Of a stretch of 64,000 bases of DNA, positions 7,430 through 16,984 are shown piece by piece. A program made the translations under genes and the position numbers. Source of the stretch: Cupriavidus cauae. GTDB lineage: Bacteria; Pseudomonadota; Gammaproteobacteria; Burkholderiales; Burkholderiaceae. Position 1 is the stretch's first letter; each line of letters opens with the position of its first letter. Under the pieces are notes generated by a model. It was not told the DNA's origin, did not search any database, and worked only from the letters and a program-made list of their open reading frames with translations. Location of the stretch: positions 41,542 through 105,541 of the forward strand of contig NZ_VWRN01000003.1 of the NCBI RefSeq assembly GCF_008632125.1, in the 5' to 3' direction.

Positions 7430-9075
7430 CGTTGAGTCTCCGTCTTGCCGCGCAGCAGCGCTTCGGGATGGCGTTCGAGATAGTCGGTCAGCGTGCGCAG
7501 CGAGATCGCGGTGCGCGTCAGCTCCTGCAGCATGCGGCGCGTGTCCTGCTGCAGCGGCGCGTCCGAGGCCAGCGTGCCGTTGGCCGACTGGATGGTGCGG
7601 CGCGCGTCCTGCAGGGCCGCCAGCACCTCGGGCGCGACATCGCCCTGCAGCTGCGCGACCAGCTTGTCCGCGCTGGCGAGCGTCGTGTTCAGCTGCGCCA
7701 CCGTCTTGCGCAGATCCTGGCCGATCTCATCGAACGGCACCTTCTCGATCTTGCCGACGATGCTGCCGAGCTTGGCCTGCAGTTCGTCGAGCGCGCCGGG
7801 CATGGTCGGCAGCTCGGCGATTGCGGTATCGGCCGGCGGCTTGACCGCCTTGGCGTTGGGGAAGAAGTCGAGCGCCACGTACAGCTGGCCGGTCAGCAGG
7901 TTGCCGGTGCGCAACTGCGCGCGCAGGCCGCGCTGGATCAGGCCCAGCATCAGCTGGCGGGCGCGCTCGCGGTCGGCAAGGTCGCGCTCGCGGAAGCCCA
8001 TCCGCGACGGATAGAGCTCGACCACGACCGGCAGCCGGAACGACTTGGTCTCGCGCACGTAATCGATGCCGATCGAGCGCACCTGGCCGACCACCACGCC
8101 GCGGAAGTCCACCGGCGCGCCGGGCGCCAGGCCCCGCACCGATTGCTCGAAGTTCAGCACCGCCAGCGTCGGCGCCAGTTCCTCGGGCTCCTTCATCGCG
8201 TCGGCCTGGTCGCCCGCCAGCAGGAACTGGGTGTTCTCCTTGGCGGCCTCGGTCACGTTCGAGTTCGGCGGCGCCTGGAAGGCGACTCCGCCGAGCAGCA
8301 TCGTCACCAGCGACTGCGTATTGAGCTTGAAGCCGCCCGCATCGAGCTTCAGGTCGACGCCGCTGGCATGCCAGAAGCGCGTGTCTGCGGTGACCAGTTC
8401 GTCGTAGGGCTTGTTGATGAAGACCCGCAGCGTGATGTCGCGGCCGGCCGGTTCGAGCTGATAGGCGACCACCTGGCCGACCTGCACGCGCCGGTAGTAG
8501 ACCGGCGAGCCGATGTCGAGCGAACCCAGGTCCGCGGCGCGCAGCACGAACTGCTTGCCGGACGAGTCGGTGGTGACCACCGGCGGGGTTTCCAGGCCGA
8601 CGAACTCGCGCTGGCTTTCCTCGGACTTGCCGGCGTCGACGCCGACATAGGAGCCGGACAGCAGCGTCTCCAGTCCCGATACGCCGCTGACGGCCAGCCG
8701 CGGCCGCACCACCCAGAAACGCGTGTCCTTGACCGCGAAGTTGTCCGCGTCCTTGGTCAGGTCGATCGTCGCGACCACATGCGAGCGGTCGGGGGCCAGC
8801 CGCACGGACTTGACGAGGCCGATATCGACGTCCTTGTAGCGCACCGGCGTCTTGCCTGGAGCCAGCCCCTCCGCGGTGCGGAAGGTGACCTGGATCTCGG
8901 GGCCGCGCTGCGACAGCGTATGGAACAGCAGCGACAGCCCGACCACGGCGGCGACGATGGGAATCAGCCAGACCACCGATGGCAGCCAGCGCGCGCGGCG
9001 CCGGCGCGCCGGCTCGCCGGGCTGTGGCGGCCGCGCGGGCGGAGGAGAGGAGGAAAGGTTGTCCGGATCGGGCAT
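7426..9075 (-). CDS. pqiB: PqiB-like MCE-domain intermembrane transport protein
   Basis: The 549-residue protein has a proline-rich cytoplasmic N-terminus, one transmembrane helix (SVVWLIPIVAAVVGLSLLF, near residue 33) and three MCE repeats, recognisable as VTFRTAEGLAPGKTPVRYKDVDIG, SLDIGSPVYYRRVQVGQV and VRGLAPGAPVDFRGVVVGQV-type segments. A C-terminal helical stretch with Asp/Gln heptads follows. PqiB hexamers form a tunnel across the periplasm for lipid transport. The ATG at 9075 fits the family N-terminus; the open frame upstream runs through tandem repeats. Confidence 0.93.
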   Translation of the reverse strand: MPDPDNLSSSPPPARPPQPGEPARRRRARWLPSVVWLIPIVAAVVGLSLLFHTLSQRGPEIQVTFRTAEGLAPGKTPVRYKDVDIGLVKSVRLAPDRSHVVATIDLTKDADNFAVKDTRFWVVRPRLAVSGVSGLETLLSGSYVGVDAGKSEESQREFVGLETPPVVTTDSSGKQFVLRAADLGSLDIGSPVYYRRVQVGQVVAYQLEPAGRDITLRVFINKPYDELVTADTRFWHASGVDLKLDAGGFKLNTQSLVTMLLGGVAFQAPPNSNVTEAAKENTQFLLAGDQADAMKEPEELAPTLAVLNFEQSVRGLAPGAPVDFRGVVVGQVRSIGIDYVRETKSFRLPVVVELYPSRMGFRERDLADRERARQLMLGLIQRGLRAQLRTGNLLTGQLYVALDFFPNAKAVKPPADTAIAELPTMPGALDELQAKLGSIVGKIEKVPFDEIGQDLRKTVAQLNTTLASADKLVAQLQGDVAPEVLAALQDARRTIQSANGTLASDAPLQQDTRRMLQELTRTAISLRTLTDYLERHPEALLRGKTETQR

Positions 9076-9098
9076 CGATAAAAGTCCAGCTTGCGTCG

Positions 9099-9160
9099 GT
9101 GTTCGGTATGGGTGTTCAGATCGGTGTTCGGATCGGTGTTCGGATCGGGGTTCGGTATCG
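9099..9160. repeat. 12-bp tandem repeat before pqiB
   Basis: About five imperfect copies of a 12-base unit (GGTGTTCGGATC) fill most of the 115-base gap between the pqiA-like gene and pqiB. Because the unit is a multiple of three, frames through it stay open, which inflates apparent upstream extensions of pqiB. Confidence 0.75.
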
Positions 9161-9190
9161 GTATCGATGTTCGGCAGGCGTCGCGGCGGC

Positions 9191-10006
9191 TCAGTCGTTC
9201 GCCCGTGCCGAAGCCGGGGCGGCGCCGCCGGGCGCCTCGCGTTGCCCGTGGCCGGCCGCGCGGCCATGCGCGTGGTCCTCCGCGTGGTCGTGCGCATCCC
9301 ACAGCAGGCGCGGGTCGAACGACAGCGAGGCCAGCATGGTCAGCACCACCACCATGCCGAACGCCGCCGCGCCGGTGCCCGGGTCGACCTGGGCCAGCGC
9401 GCCGGCGCGCACCAGCGAGGCCAGCAGCGCCACCACGAAGATATCGAGCATCGACCAGCGGCCGATCAGCTCGACCAGCCCATACAGCTTCGTCTGTTGC
9501 CGCAGCCGCCAGGTCGAGCGCAGATGCACCGACAGCAGCAGGAAGGTCAGGATCATCATCTTCAGCAGCGGCACCACGATGCTGGCGATCAGCACCACGA
9601 TGGCGAGCATGCGCGAGCCCGACAACCACAGATAGATGATCCCCGACAGGATCGTGTCCTCCTGCGTGCCGAGGATCGAGCGGGTGATCATGATCGGCAG
9701 CACGTTGGCCGGTATGTACAGGATGTAGGCCGCCAGCAGGAAGGCCCAGGTCCGCGTCAGGCTGGCCGGCTTGCGATGGTGCAGCGTCGCGCCGCAGCGG
9801 CGGCACGGCTGGCCCTCCTGGTCGATCGGGCTGAGCGCGTCGCAGGCGTGGCAGGACAGCAGGCCCATCGACGTCGCGGTCGGCACCTCCGGCAGCGGCG
9901 TGCGTTCGTCGTCGTCGGCGAGCTCCTGCACGACGCCGGCGACCACCTCGCGCGAGCGGCGCAGCGCGCGCTGGCGCACGGAAGGTTTGGGATCGCCCGG
10001 AGTCAT
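9191..10006 (-). CDS. PqiA family membrane protein (second half-PqiA)
   Basis: The 271-residue protein corresponds to one half of E. coli PqiA. It has a rubredoxin-like zinc ribbon (CHACDAL ... CRRCGA, about residues 54-74) followed by four transmembrane helices. The segments IPANVLPIM and GRWSMLDIFVVALLASLV are typical of the family. The ATG at 10006 overlaps the stop of the preceding pqiA-like gene by four bases. It ends in a His/Asp-rich tail (AHDHAEDHAHGRAAGHG) that could bind metal. The two adjacent half-length genes probably form the cytoplasmic-membrane PqiA unit. Confidence 0.88.
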   Translation of the reverse strand: MTPGDPKPSVRQRALRRSREVVAGVVQELADDDERTPLPEVPTATSMGLLSCHACDALSPIDQEGQPCRRCGATLHHRKPASLTRTWAFLLAAYILYIPANVLPIMITRSILGTQEDTILSGIIYLWLSGSRMLAIVVLIASIVVPLLKMMILTFLLLSVHLRSTWRLRQQTKLYGLVELIGRWSMLDIFVVALLASLVRAGALAQVDPGTGAAAFGMVVVLTMLASLSFDPRLLWDAHDHAEDHAHGRAAGHGQREAPGGAAPASARAND

Positions 10007-10692
10007 CGCTGCGCCTCCCCCTGGCGCCGCTCGGCATGGCGCCACAGGTCGCGCGGATCGTAGGTCAGCATCGTCGCCAGCACGATCACCAGCGCGCCGA
10101 ACGACCACAGCGCGATGCCGGGCAGCACCTGGGCCATCGTCGAGAGCTTCACCAGCGTGACCAGCACGCCCATCATGAAGACCTCGAGCATGCCCCACGG
10201 ACGGGTCTGGCGGATGCCGCGCATGATGCGTTCGAAGCCCGGGGGGACGGTGCCGCGCATCAGCGGCACCAGCAGATAGGCCATCATCAGCATCTCGGCC
10301 AGCGGGAACACGATGGTGGTGGCGAACACCAGCAGCGCCACCAGCGTCATGTTGTCGGCCTGCAGCGCCTGGACGGCGCCCCATAGCGTGGTGCGCGTGC
10401 GCACGCCCTGCAGGTCCATCTCGACGATGGGATAGGCGTTCGACACGATGAACAGGATCAGCGCGGTCAGCACCAGCGGCAGCAGCCGCCGATAGGCGCG
10501 CCGGCTCTCGTGGTACAGCTCGCCGCCGCAGCGCAGGCACTGCGCGCGTTCGCCGGGGCCGAGCACGAGGCGGCGGTAGACCGCGTCGCAATATTCGCAG
10601 GCCACCAGCCGGTCCAGCTCGGCGCGGTCGGTGACGGCAGGGCCCGGCGGGACCCGCTCCATCGACTTTTCAACCGGATTGCCGGACGTCAT
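10003..10692 (-). CDS. pqiA: PqiA family membrane protein (first half-PqiA)
   Basis: The 229-residue protein begins with a zinc ribbon (CEYCDAVYRR ... CLRCGGELY) and has four hydrophobic helices with the conserved VSNAYPIVEMDLQG and RPWGMLEVFMMGVLVTLVKL segments. It is the first gene of the leftward pqiA-pqiA-pqiB-pqiC operon. The ATG at 10692 is preceded by GGAG ten bases upstream, so I prefer it to the ATG at 10734. The expected role is partner of PqiB/PqiC in envelope lipid homeostasis. Confidence 0.88.
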   Translation of the reverse strand: MTSGNPVEKSMERVPPGPAVTDRAELDRLVACEYCDAVYRRLVLGPGERAQCLRCGGELYHESRRAYRRLLPLVLTALILFIVSNAYPIVEMDLQGVRTRTTLWGAVQALQADNMTLVALLVFATTIVFPLAEMLMMAYLLVPLMRGTVPPGFERIMRGIRQTRPWGMLEVFMMGVLVTLVKLSTMAQVLPGIALWSFGALVIVLATMLTYDPRDLWRHAERRQGEAQR

Positions 10693-10883
10693 TCGAACAG
10701 ATCTCCAACTACCCGCATTGGGAGCGGGAAACACGTCAATATATCGGAATTTCAGTATGTGGCTTTGGGATCACGAAAGCGGGGCTTCGCCGCTGGATGG
10801 CGAACGCTGCTTTCCTTCGCTGTCCGCCAATCACCCCGGCAGGGGTCAATGGCAATCGCCATCCCCTTGACCTTCGACCGCCC

Positions 10884-11306
10884 TCACAGCTTGTAGGTCG
10901 ACAGCAGGATGCTGGTCTCCGTCGCCGCAATCCCCTCGATCAGCCGAATCCGGTCCAGCGTCCGGTCGAACGCCTCCAGCGTGTCCGCGCGCAGCTCCGC
11001 GATGATGTCCCAGCGCCCGTTGGTCGTATGCAGCGTCTGCACGTTCGGCTCGCCGCGCAGGGCCTGCAATACCTTGCCGATGCGGTTGCCTTCCACCGAG
11101 ATCGTCGTCAGCGCGCGGATGCGGTGCGGCTCCGCCTCGGGCTTGAGCCGCACGGTGTAGCCGACGATCACGCCCGCCTCCTGCAGCTTGTCGATCCGGT
11201 TCTGCACGGTCGCGCGCGACAGCCGCAGCGCCTTGGCCAGCGCGGTGGTCGGCGTGCGCGCATTGTCGCGCAGCAGTGCCAGCAGTTGGCGGTCGATATC
11301 GTCCAT
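10884..11306 (-). CDS. Lrp/AsnC family transcriptional regulator
   Basis: The 140-residue protein has the standard layout: an N-terminal HTH (DDIDRQLLALLRDNARTPTT ... RATVQNRIDKLQEAGVI) and a C-terminal RAM ligand-binding domain (TTISVEGNRIGKVLQAL ... GRWDIIAELRADTLEAFDR). These octameric regulators sense amino acids. It is divergent from the arginine-dihydrolase-like and ornithine cyclodeaminase genes, which are its likely targets. Arginine or ornithine would be logical effectors (inference from context). Confidence 0.93.
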   Translation of the reverse strand: MDDIDRQLLALLRDNARTPTTALAKALRLSRATVQNRIDKLQEAGVIVGYTVRLKPEAEPHRIRALTTISVEGNRIGKVLQALRGEPNVQTLHTTNGRWDIIAELRADTLEAFDRTLDRIRLIEGIAATETSILLSTYKL

Positions 11307-11309
11307 GGC

Positions 11310-11405
11310 GGCTCGCAGGTCTCGCGGCGGATGGCTTCAAAAACGCCGGCCCATGCCGGCTCGCAGGTTCCCGGCGGATGGCTTGGCAAAACGCCGGCCC
11401 ATGCC
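11310..11405. repeat. 48-bp tandem duplication of a REP-like element
   Basis: Two adjacent 48-base copies (11310-11357 and 11358-11405) begin GGCTCGCAGG and end AAAACGCCGGCCCATGCC; the start of a third copy follows. Each carries the palindrome GCCGGC-CCAT-GCCGGC at the unit junction. It lies in the regulatory gap between the lrp-like gene and the arginine-catabolic pair. Reading frames through it are repeat artefacts. Confidence 0.8.
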
Positions 11406-11515
11406 GGCATTCTGTCATAGGGACCGCGCTTTTTGCGCAGTTTGTGCGCTATCCGCTGGCACGCGTGTGCACCACAATCCATTCCGACAATAACCCGAAC
11501 CGGAAGGAGTGCGGC

Positions 11516-12424
11516 GTGATCACCGAACCCACCATCCTGCTTGTCGAGCCGACCCACTACGACGTGTCGTACAGCATCAATCCGTGGATGGATCCGCTGC
11601 GCTGGGCTGCCGATCCGCAAGGCATGCATCGCGGCGCGCTGCGCGCGTTCGCCGAGCTGCGCGACGCGCTCGAAGCGGCCGGCTTCGCGGTCGAGGTCGC
11701 CGCGGGCGAGCCCGGCCTGCCCGACATGGTGTTTCCCGCCAATGCCGCGGTGGTGCTCGACGGCCGCGCGCTGCTGGCGCGCTTTCGCTACCCGCAGCGG
11801 CAGGGCGAGGAAGCGCCGTTCGCGCGCCTGTTCGCCGGGCTGCGCGAGCGTGGCCTGCTCGACGAGGTGGCGACGCTGGCCGACGGCTGCTACCAGGAGG
11901 GCGCGGGCGACTGCATCTGGGACGCGGTGCGCGGCCACTTCTGGGCCGGCTTCGGGCCGCGTTCCGCCCGCTGCGCGGCCGATGCGGTCGGCGCCTATTT
12001 CGGGCGCGAAGTGGTCGCCCTGGAGCTCGCCACCGCGCAGAGCTACCACCTCGACGTCTGCTTCTGCCCGCTGGCCGGCGGCGAGATCCTGTACTACCCG
12101 CCGGCCTTCACCGAGGCCTCGCTGCGCGAGCTGCACGCGCGGCTGCCAGCCAGCCAGCGCATCGAGGCCAGCGCCGACGACCTGCGGCATTTCAGCGTCA
12201 ACGCCGTCAATCTGCACGACCGCATCGTGATGGCGCGCACCACGCCTCGCCTGCGCGACGCGCTCGGCAAGCGCGGCTATCGCGTGCAGGAGGTCGATCT
12301 CGCGCCGTTCATGCTGTCGGGCGGCGGCGCGTATTGCATGACGCTGCGGCTCGATCGCAGCAGCGGGGCACGCCAAGGGATCGAGCAAGCGCCCGGCGGC
12401 CGGGCCAGCGTCGCGGCGGCCTGA
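11516..12424 (+). CDS. Amidinotransferase/arginine dihydrolase-like (DDAH superfamily) hydrolase
   Basis: The 302-residue protein belongs to the guanidine-modifying (amidinotransferase/DDAH) superfamily. Visible active-site elements are PDMVFPANAAVV near residue 69, GAGDCIWD near 136, the catalytic His178 in SYHLDVCF and the catalytic Cys274 in GGGAYCMTL. The PANA segment and acidic GD residue recall cyanobacterial ArgZ/AgrE arginine dihydrolase, which converts arginine to ornithine, CO2 and ammonia. Dimethylarginine hydrolase remains possible. The GTG at 11516 follows GGAAGGAG; upstream frames run through the repeat. The neighbouring ornithine cyclodeaminase supports ornithine as product. 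Confidence 0.85.
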   Translation: MITEPTILLVEPTHYDVSYSINPWMDPLRWAADPQGMHRGALRAFAELRDALEAAGFAVEVAAGEPGLPDMVFPANAAVVLDGRALLARFRYPQRQGEEAPFARLFAGLRERGLLDEVATLADGCYQEGAGDCIWDAVRGHFWAGFGPRSARCAADAVGAYFGREVVALELATAQSYHLDVCFCPLAGGEILYYPPAFTEASLRELHARLPASQRIEASADDLRHFSVNAVNLHDRIVMARTTPRLRDALGKRGYRVQEVDLAPFMLSGGGAYCMTLRLDRSSGARQGIEQAPGGRASVAAA

Positions 12425-12479
12425 CCGTACCAACGGCGCCAGGGCCATGGCTTCAGCACAGAACCACAAGGAGACGACG

Positions 12480-13565
12480 ATGAAGGAGACCGCGATGACC
12501 CGCTTCCTGGACGCGACGGCGGTGGCGGCCCTGGTGCGCAGCATCGGCGTGCAGACCGCGCTGCGGCAGCTGGCCGAACACGTGCGGCAGGACTTCCTGC
12601 GCTGGCACCGCTTCGAGAAATCCGCGCGGCTGGCCAGCCATTCGCCGGTCGGCGTGATCGAGCTGATGCCGGTCACCGACGGCGAACAGTACGCGTTCAA
12701 ATACGTCAACGGCCATCCGCGCAACGCCGCGCACGCGATGCCGACCGTGATGGCGTTTGGCGCGCTGGCCGAGGTCTCGACCGGCTTTCCGCTGCTGCTG
12801 GCCGACATGACGCTGGCGACCGCGCTGCGCACCGCGGCGACCTCGGCGGTCGCCGCCAGGGCGATGGCGCCGCACGGCACCACCGCGATGGCGCTGATCG
12901 GCAATGGCGCGCAGGCAGAATTCCAGGTGCTGGCCTTCCACGCGATGCTCGGCGTGCACGAGATCCGCGCCTATGACGTAGACCCAGCGGCGACCGCCAA
13001 GCTGCAGCGCAACCTGGCCGGCCTGACCGATACCGGCGAGCTGCGCATCCTGCCGATGGCGTCGATCGACGAGGCGCTGGCCGGCGCGCACATCGTGTCG
13101 ACGGTGACCGCCGACAAGACCCGCGCCACCATCCTGCGCGACGAGCAGATCGCGCCCGGCGTGCATATCAACGCGGTCGGCGGCGACTGCCCCGGCAAGA
13201 CCGAACTCGACCCGGCGCTGTTGCGGCGCGCACGCGTCGCGGTCGAATACGAGCCGCAGTCGCGGCTCGAAGGCGAGATCCAGCAGATGCCGGCGGACTT
13301 CCCGGTCATCGAGCTGTGGCGAATCCTGAATGGCGAGGTGCCGGGCCGCACCGCGGTCGAGGACGTGACGCTGTTCGATTCGGTGGGCTTCGCGCTGGAA
13401 GACTATTCGACGCTGCGCTGGCTGCACGCCGCCGCCTGCGCGCGGCACGCGGGGCGCTATGTGGAGCTGGTGGCGACGCCCGACGATACGCGGGATCTAT
13501 ATGGCTGGCTGATGCGGCAGGACGAAGCCGAGGGCGCGCCGGTCACGCGGCGGGCGGCCGCTTGA
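12480..13565 (+). CDS. Ornithine cyclodeaminase
   Basis: The 361-residue member of the ornithine cyclodeaminase/mu-crystallin family converts L-ornithine to L-proline and ammonia with bound NAD. Seen are the substrate-binding segment HRFEKSARLASHS, the lysine in EQYAFKYVNGHP, the Rossmann motif LIGNGAQAEFQ near residue 140, HINAVGGDCPGKTELD and FDSVGFALEDYSTL. Both ATG 12480 and ATG 12495 have an AAGGAG six bases upstream; I give the first. It follows the arginine-dihydrolase-like gene by 55 bases, forming a probable arginine-to-proline operon. Confidence 0.92.
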   Translation: MKETAMTRFLDATAVAALVRSIGVQTALRQLAEHVRQDFLRWHRFEKSARLASHSPVGVIELMPVTDGEQYAFKYVNGHPRNAAHAMPTVMAFGALAEVSTGFPLLLADMTLATALRTAATSAVAARAMAPHGTTAMALIGNGAQAEFQVLAFHAMLGVHEIRAYDVDPAATAKLQRNLAGLTDTGELRILPMASIDEALAGAHIVSTVTADKTRATILRDEQIAPGVHINAVGGDCPGKTELDPALLRRARVAVEYEPQSRLEGEIQQMPADFPVIELWRILNGEVPGRTAVEDVTLFDSVGFALEDYSTLRWLHAAACARHAGRYVELVATPDDTRDLYGWLMRQDEAEGAPVTRRAAA

Positions 13566-13633
13566 GGGAGCCGCGCCAACGACCTGGCTGAGCGACCGGG
13601 GTGAGCGGCGCGGCTGGGCGACTGGACTGAGAT

Positions 13634-13698
13634 GCTTGGCTGGGCGGCTTGACTGGGCGGCTTGACTGGGCTGCTTGACTGAGCGTCTTGACTGGGCG
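13634..13698. repeat. 13-bp tandem repeat
   Basis: Five near-identical 13-base copies (GCTTGACTGGGCG) follow the ornithine cyclodeaminase stop. Less regular copies begin about 13610. They lie between convergent genes and are not coding. Confidence 0.8.
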
Positions 13699-13728
13699 AC
13701 CGGCCCGAGCGCAAGCGCCGCCCGCGGT

Positions 13729-14100
13729 TCAGATCCACACCGCCGGATGGCGCATCAATCGCTGCACCCGCACGAAGGCCTCGACTTCGTCGTCGGTCGG
13801 CGCCTTCAGGAACACCATGATGCCCCAGCGCTGCAAGGTCTCCGCCATGCCGCGCGCAGCCTCGTCGGGCGCCACGACGGCGAACAGCACATGGCGCGCC
13901 GTGCAGAACGACTGCAGCTTCTCCAGCGGCTCGAGGTCGCTCTCGCGCAGGCGCTCGACCTGGCACAGCACCAGCGTCGGGTGCGAATCGCCGGCGCCCA
14001 TATAGGTGATCAGGGTCGCCTTGCCGCGCGTCAGCACGGTCCTCTCGAACGGCGACCGGGCATTTGCCGCTCCGGCACAGGATCTGGGATCGGGCTTCAT
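13729..14100 (-). CDS. Conserved-looking hypothetical protein
   Basis: I do not recognise this 123-residue protein. It is soluble, has no signal peptide, and alternates predicted strands and helices: KATLITYMGAG, PTLVLCQVERL, HVLFAVVAPDEAARGMAETL and GIMVFLKAPTDDEVEAFV. Amino-acid use is normal for this genome, supporting a real gene. I chose ATG 14100 over an upstream ATG at 14169 because the added residues are Arg/Pro-rich and non-conserved in style. It stands alone between the ornithine cyclodeaminase and the capsule locus, read leftward. Confidence 0.6.
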   Translation of the reverse strand: MKPDPRSCAGAANARSPFERTVLTRGKATLITYMGAGDSHPTLVLCQVERLRESDLEPLEKLQSFCTARHVLFAVVAPDEAARGMAETLQRWGIMVFLKAPTDDEVEAFVRVQRLMRHPAVWI

Positions 14101-14535
14101 GGCGAGGCTTCCTGGCAGTAAGGGCCGGGCCGGGTGGCGACTTGCCCCGCAGACTCCGGCGCGCCGCAATGGGCGGCGCTTTTGGCGGAAGTATCGCGAT
14201 CCGTCGACGGGCGGTCTGTTGGCTAGCCGACACAGGCGTAGCGTGCCCGAAGGCGGGAAACAGAGCGGGTCGGCGGGCGCTATTCGCGTCTTTACATTTG
14301 GCGGCGTACTGATATGCGGCCGGCCTACCGAAGGAGGGGAGGGCGGGTCGGGGTTGTGCGAAGATGGCCTATTAAGTCACATATTTCACGGATGTTGTCT
14401 GAATATGGCATGTAGATAGCGAACGACAACTGTTACTTTCTGTTGCCTTTCAAGGGGCCTTGCCCTTAACATTGCCGACTTTGAAAAGTAAACAAGCGCT
14501 GAAAAGGGCGCAGAATTCCAATAAGAAAGTAACAA
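14101..14535. other. Upstream region of the capsule operon
   Basis: The first 250 bases are ordinary GC-rich spacer. From about 14360 the DNA becomes AT-rich and probably carries the capsule promoter. A perfect 10-base inverted repeat, GTTACTTTCT (14432-14441) and AGAAAGTAAC (14524-14533), would fold the leader and pair right up to the kpsF start codon at 14536. I saw no JUMPstart or ops (GGCGGTAG) element, no gene and no terminator. Confidence 0.5.
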
Positions 14536-15530
<995 letters not shown>

Positions 15531-15534
<4 letters not shown>

Positions 15535-16321
15535 GTTCGGCGCGCGTTCGCTCGGAGTTTTCCGTAGCGCTATCGGTTTGGCGCGCGCTTTTCCTGCGCG
15601 AGGCCAGCGCGCGCCTGGCCACCGGCCGGGCCGCGTGGATGTGGATTCTGCTTGAACCGGCCGTACATCTGGTCTTTCTGATGGTGTTGTTCGGCGTGAT
15701 CCGGCATCGGGTGATGGCTGGGGGGGTTAATACAGAAGTTTTCATCCTGGTTGGCGTCTGGGGCTTCTTTCTGGTGCGTAACGTTGCCCGCCGCGGCATG
15801 GAAGCCGTCAATGCGAACGCGGCGCTGTTTGCCTACCGGCAGGTGAGGCCCGTCGATACCGTGCTGGTCCGGGCCGCGCTCGAAGCGTTTCTCTACGCCA
15901 TCGTCTGGTTCGCACTGCTCGGCGGGCTGGCGCTGTTTGGCATTGACGTCGGCCCGGCCGACCCGATCCAGGTCATGGTCGCCGCGGTACTGCTGTGGCA
16001 GCTGGGCCTCGGCATGGCGCTGGTCTTCTCGGTGGTGGGCGCGCTGTTGCCCGAAGCCGGCAAGATCGTGAAGCTGGCCTTTACGCCGCTCTATTTCCTA
16101 TCCGCGGTGATGTATCCGATCGGCAGCGTGCCGCGTCCCTTGCGCGACTGGCTGCTGCTCAATCCCATCGTGCATGGTCTCGAATCGATGCGCGGCGGCT
16201 ACTTCGCGGGCTACCACGGCGAAACCCATATCAGCCTGGCCTACCTGGGCTTCGTCGTGCTCGCCCTGCTGTTTCTCGGCCTGGCCTTGCATGCCCGCTT
16301 TGCGCGACGGCTGGTGGCGCA

Positions 16322-16325
<4 letters not shown>
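15531..16325 (+). CDS. kpsM: Capsule polysaccharide ABC transporter permease KpsM
   Basis: The 264-residue ABC-2-type permease has about six hydrophobic segments and length matching KpsM (E. coli 258). Family segments visible are PAVHLVFLMVLFGVIRHRV, FGLFFLVRNV-like GFFLVRNVARRG, FTPLYFLSAVMYPIGSVP and LLLNPIVHGLESMRGGYF. With KpsT it carries the lipid-linked capsule polymer across the inner membrane. It overlaps kpsF at the start and kpsT at the end, each by four bases. Confidence 0.94.

Positions 16326-16980
<655 letters not shown>

Positions 16981-16984
<4 letters not shown>

Noticed and set aside
14101..14535. Search for a JUMPstart/ops element before the capsule operon
   Set aside because: No GGCGGTAG or related sequence was found; RfaH-type control cannot be claimed.
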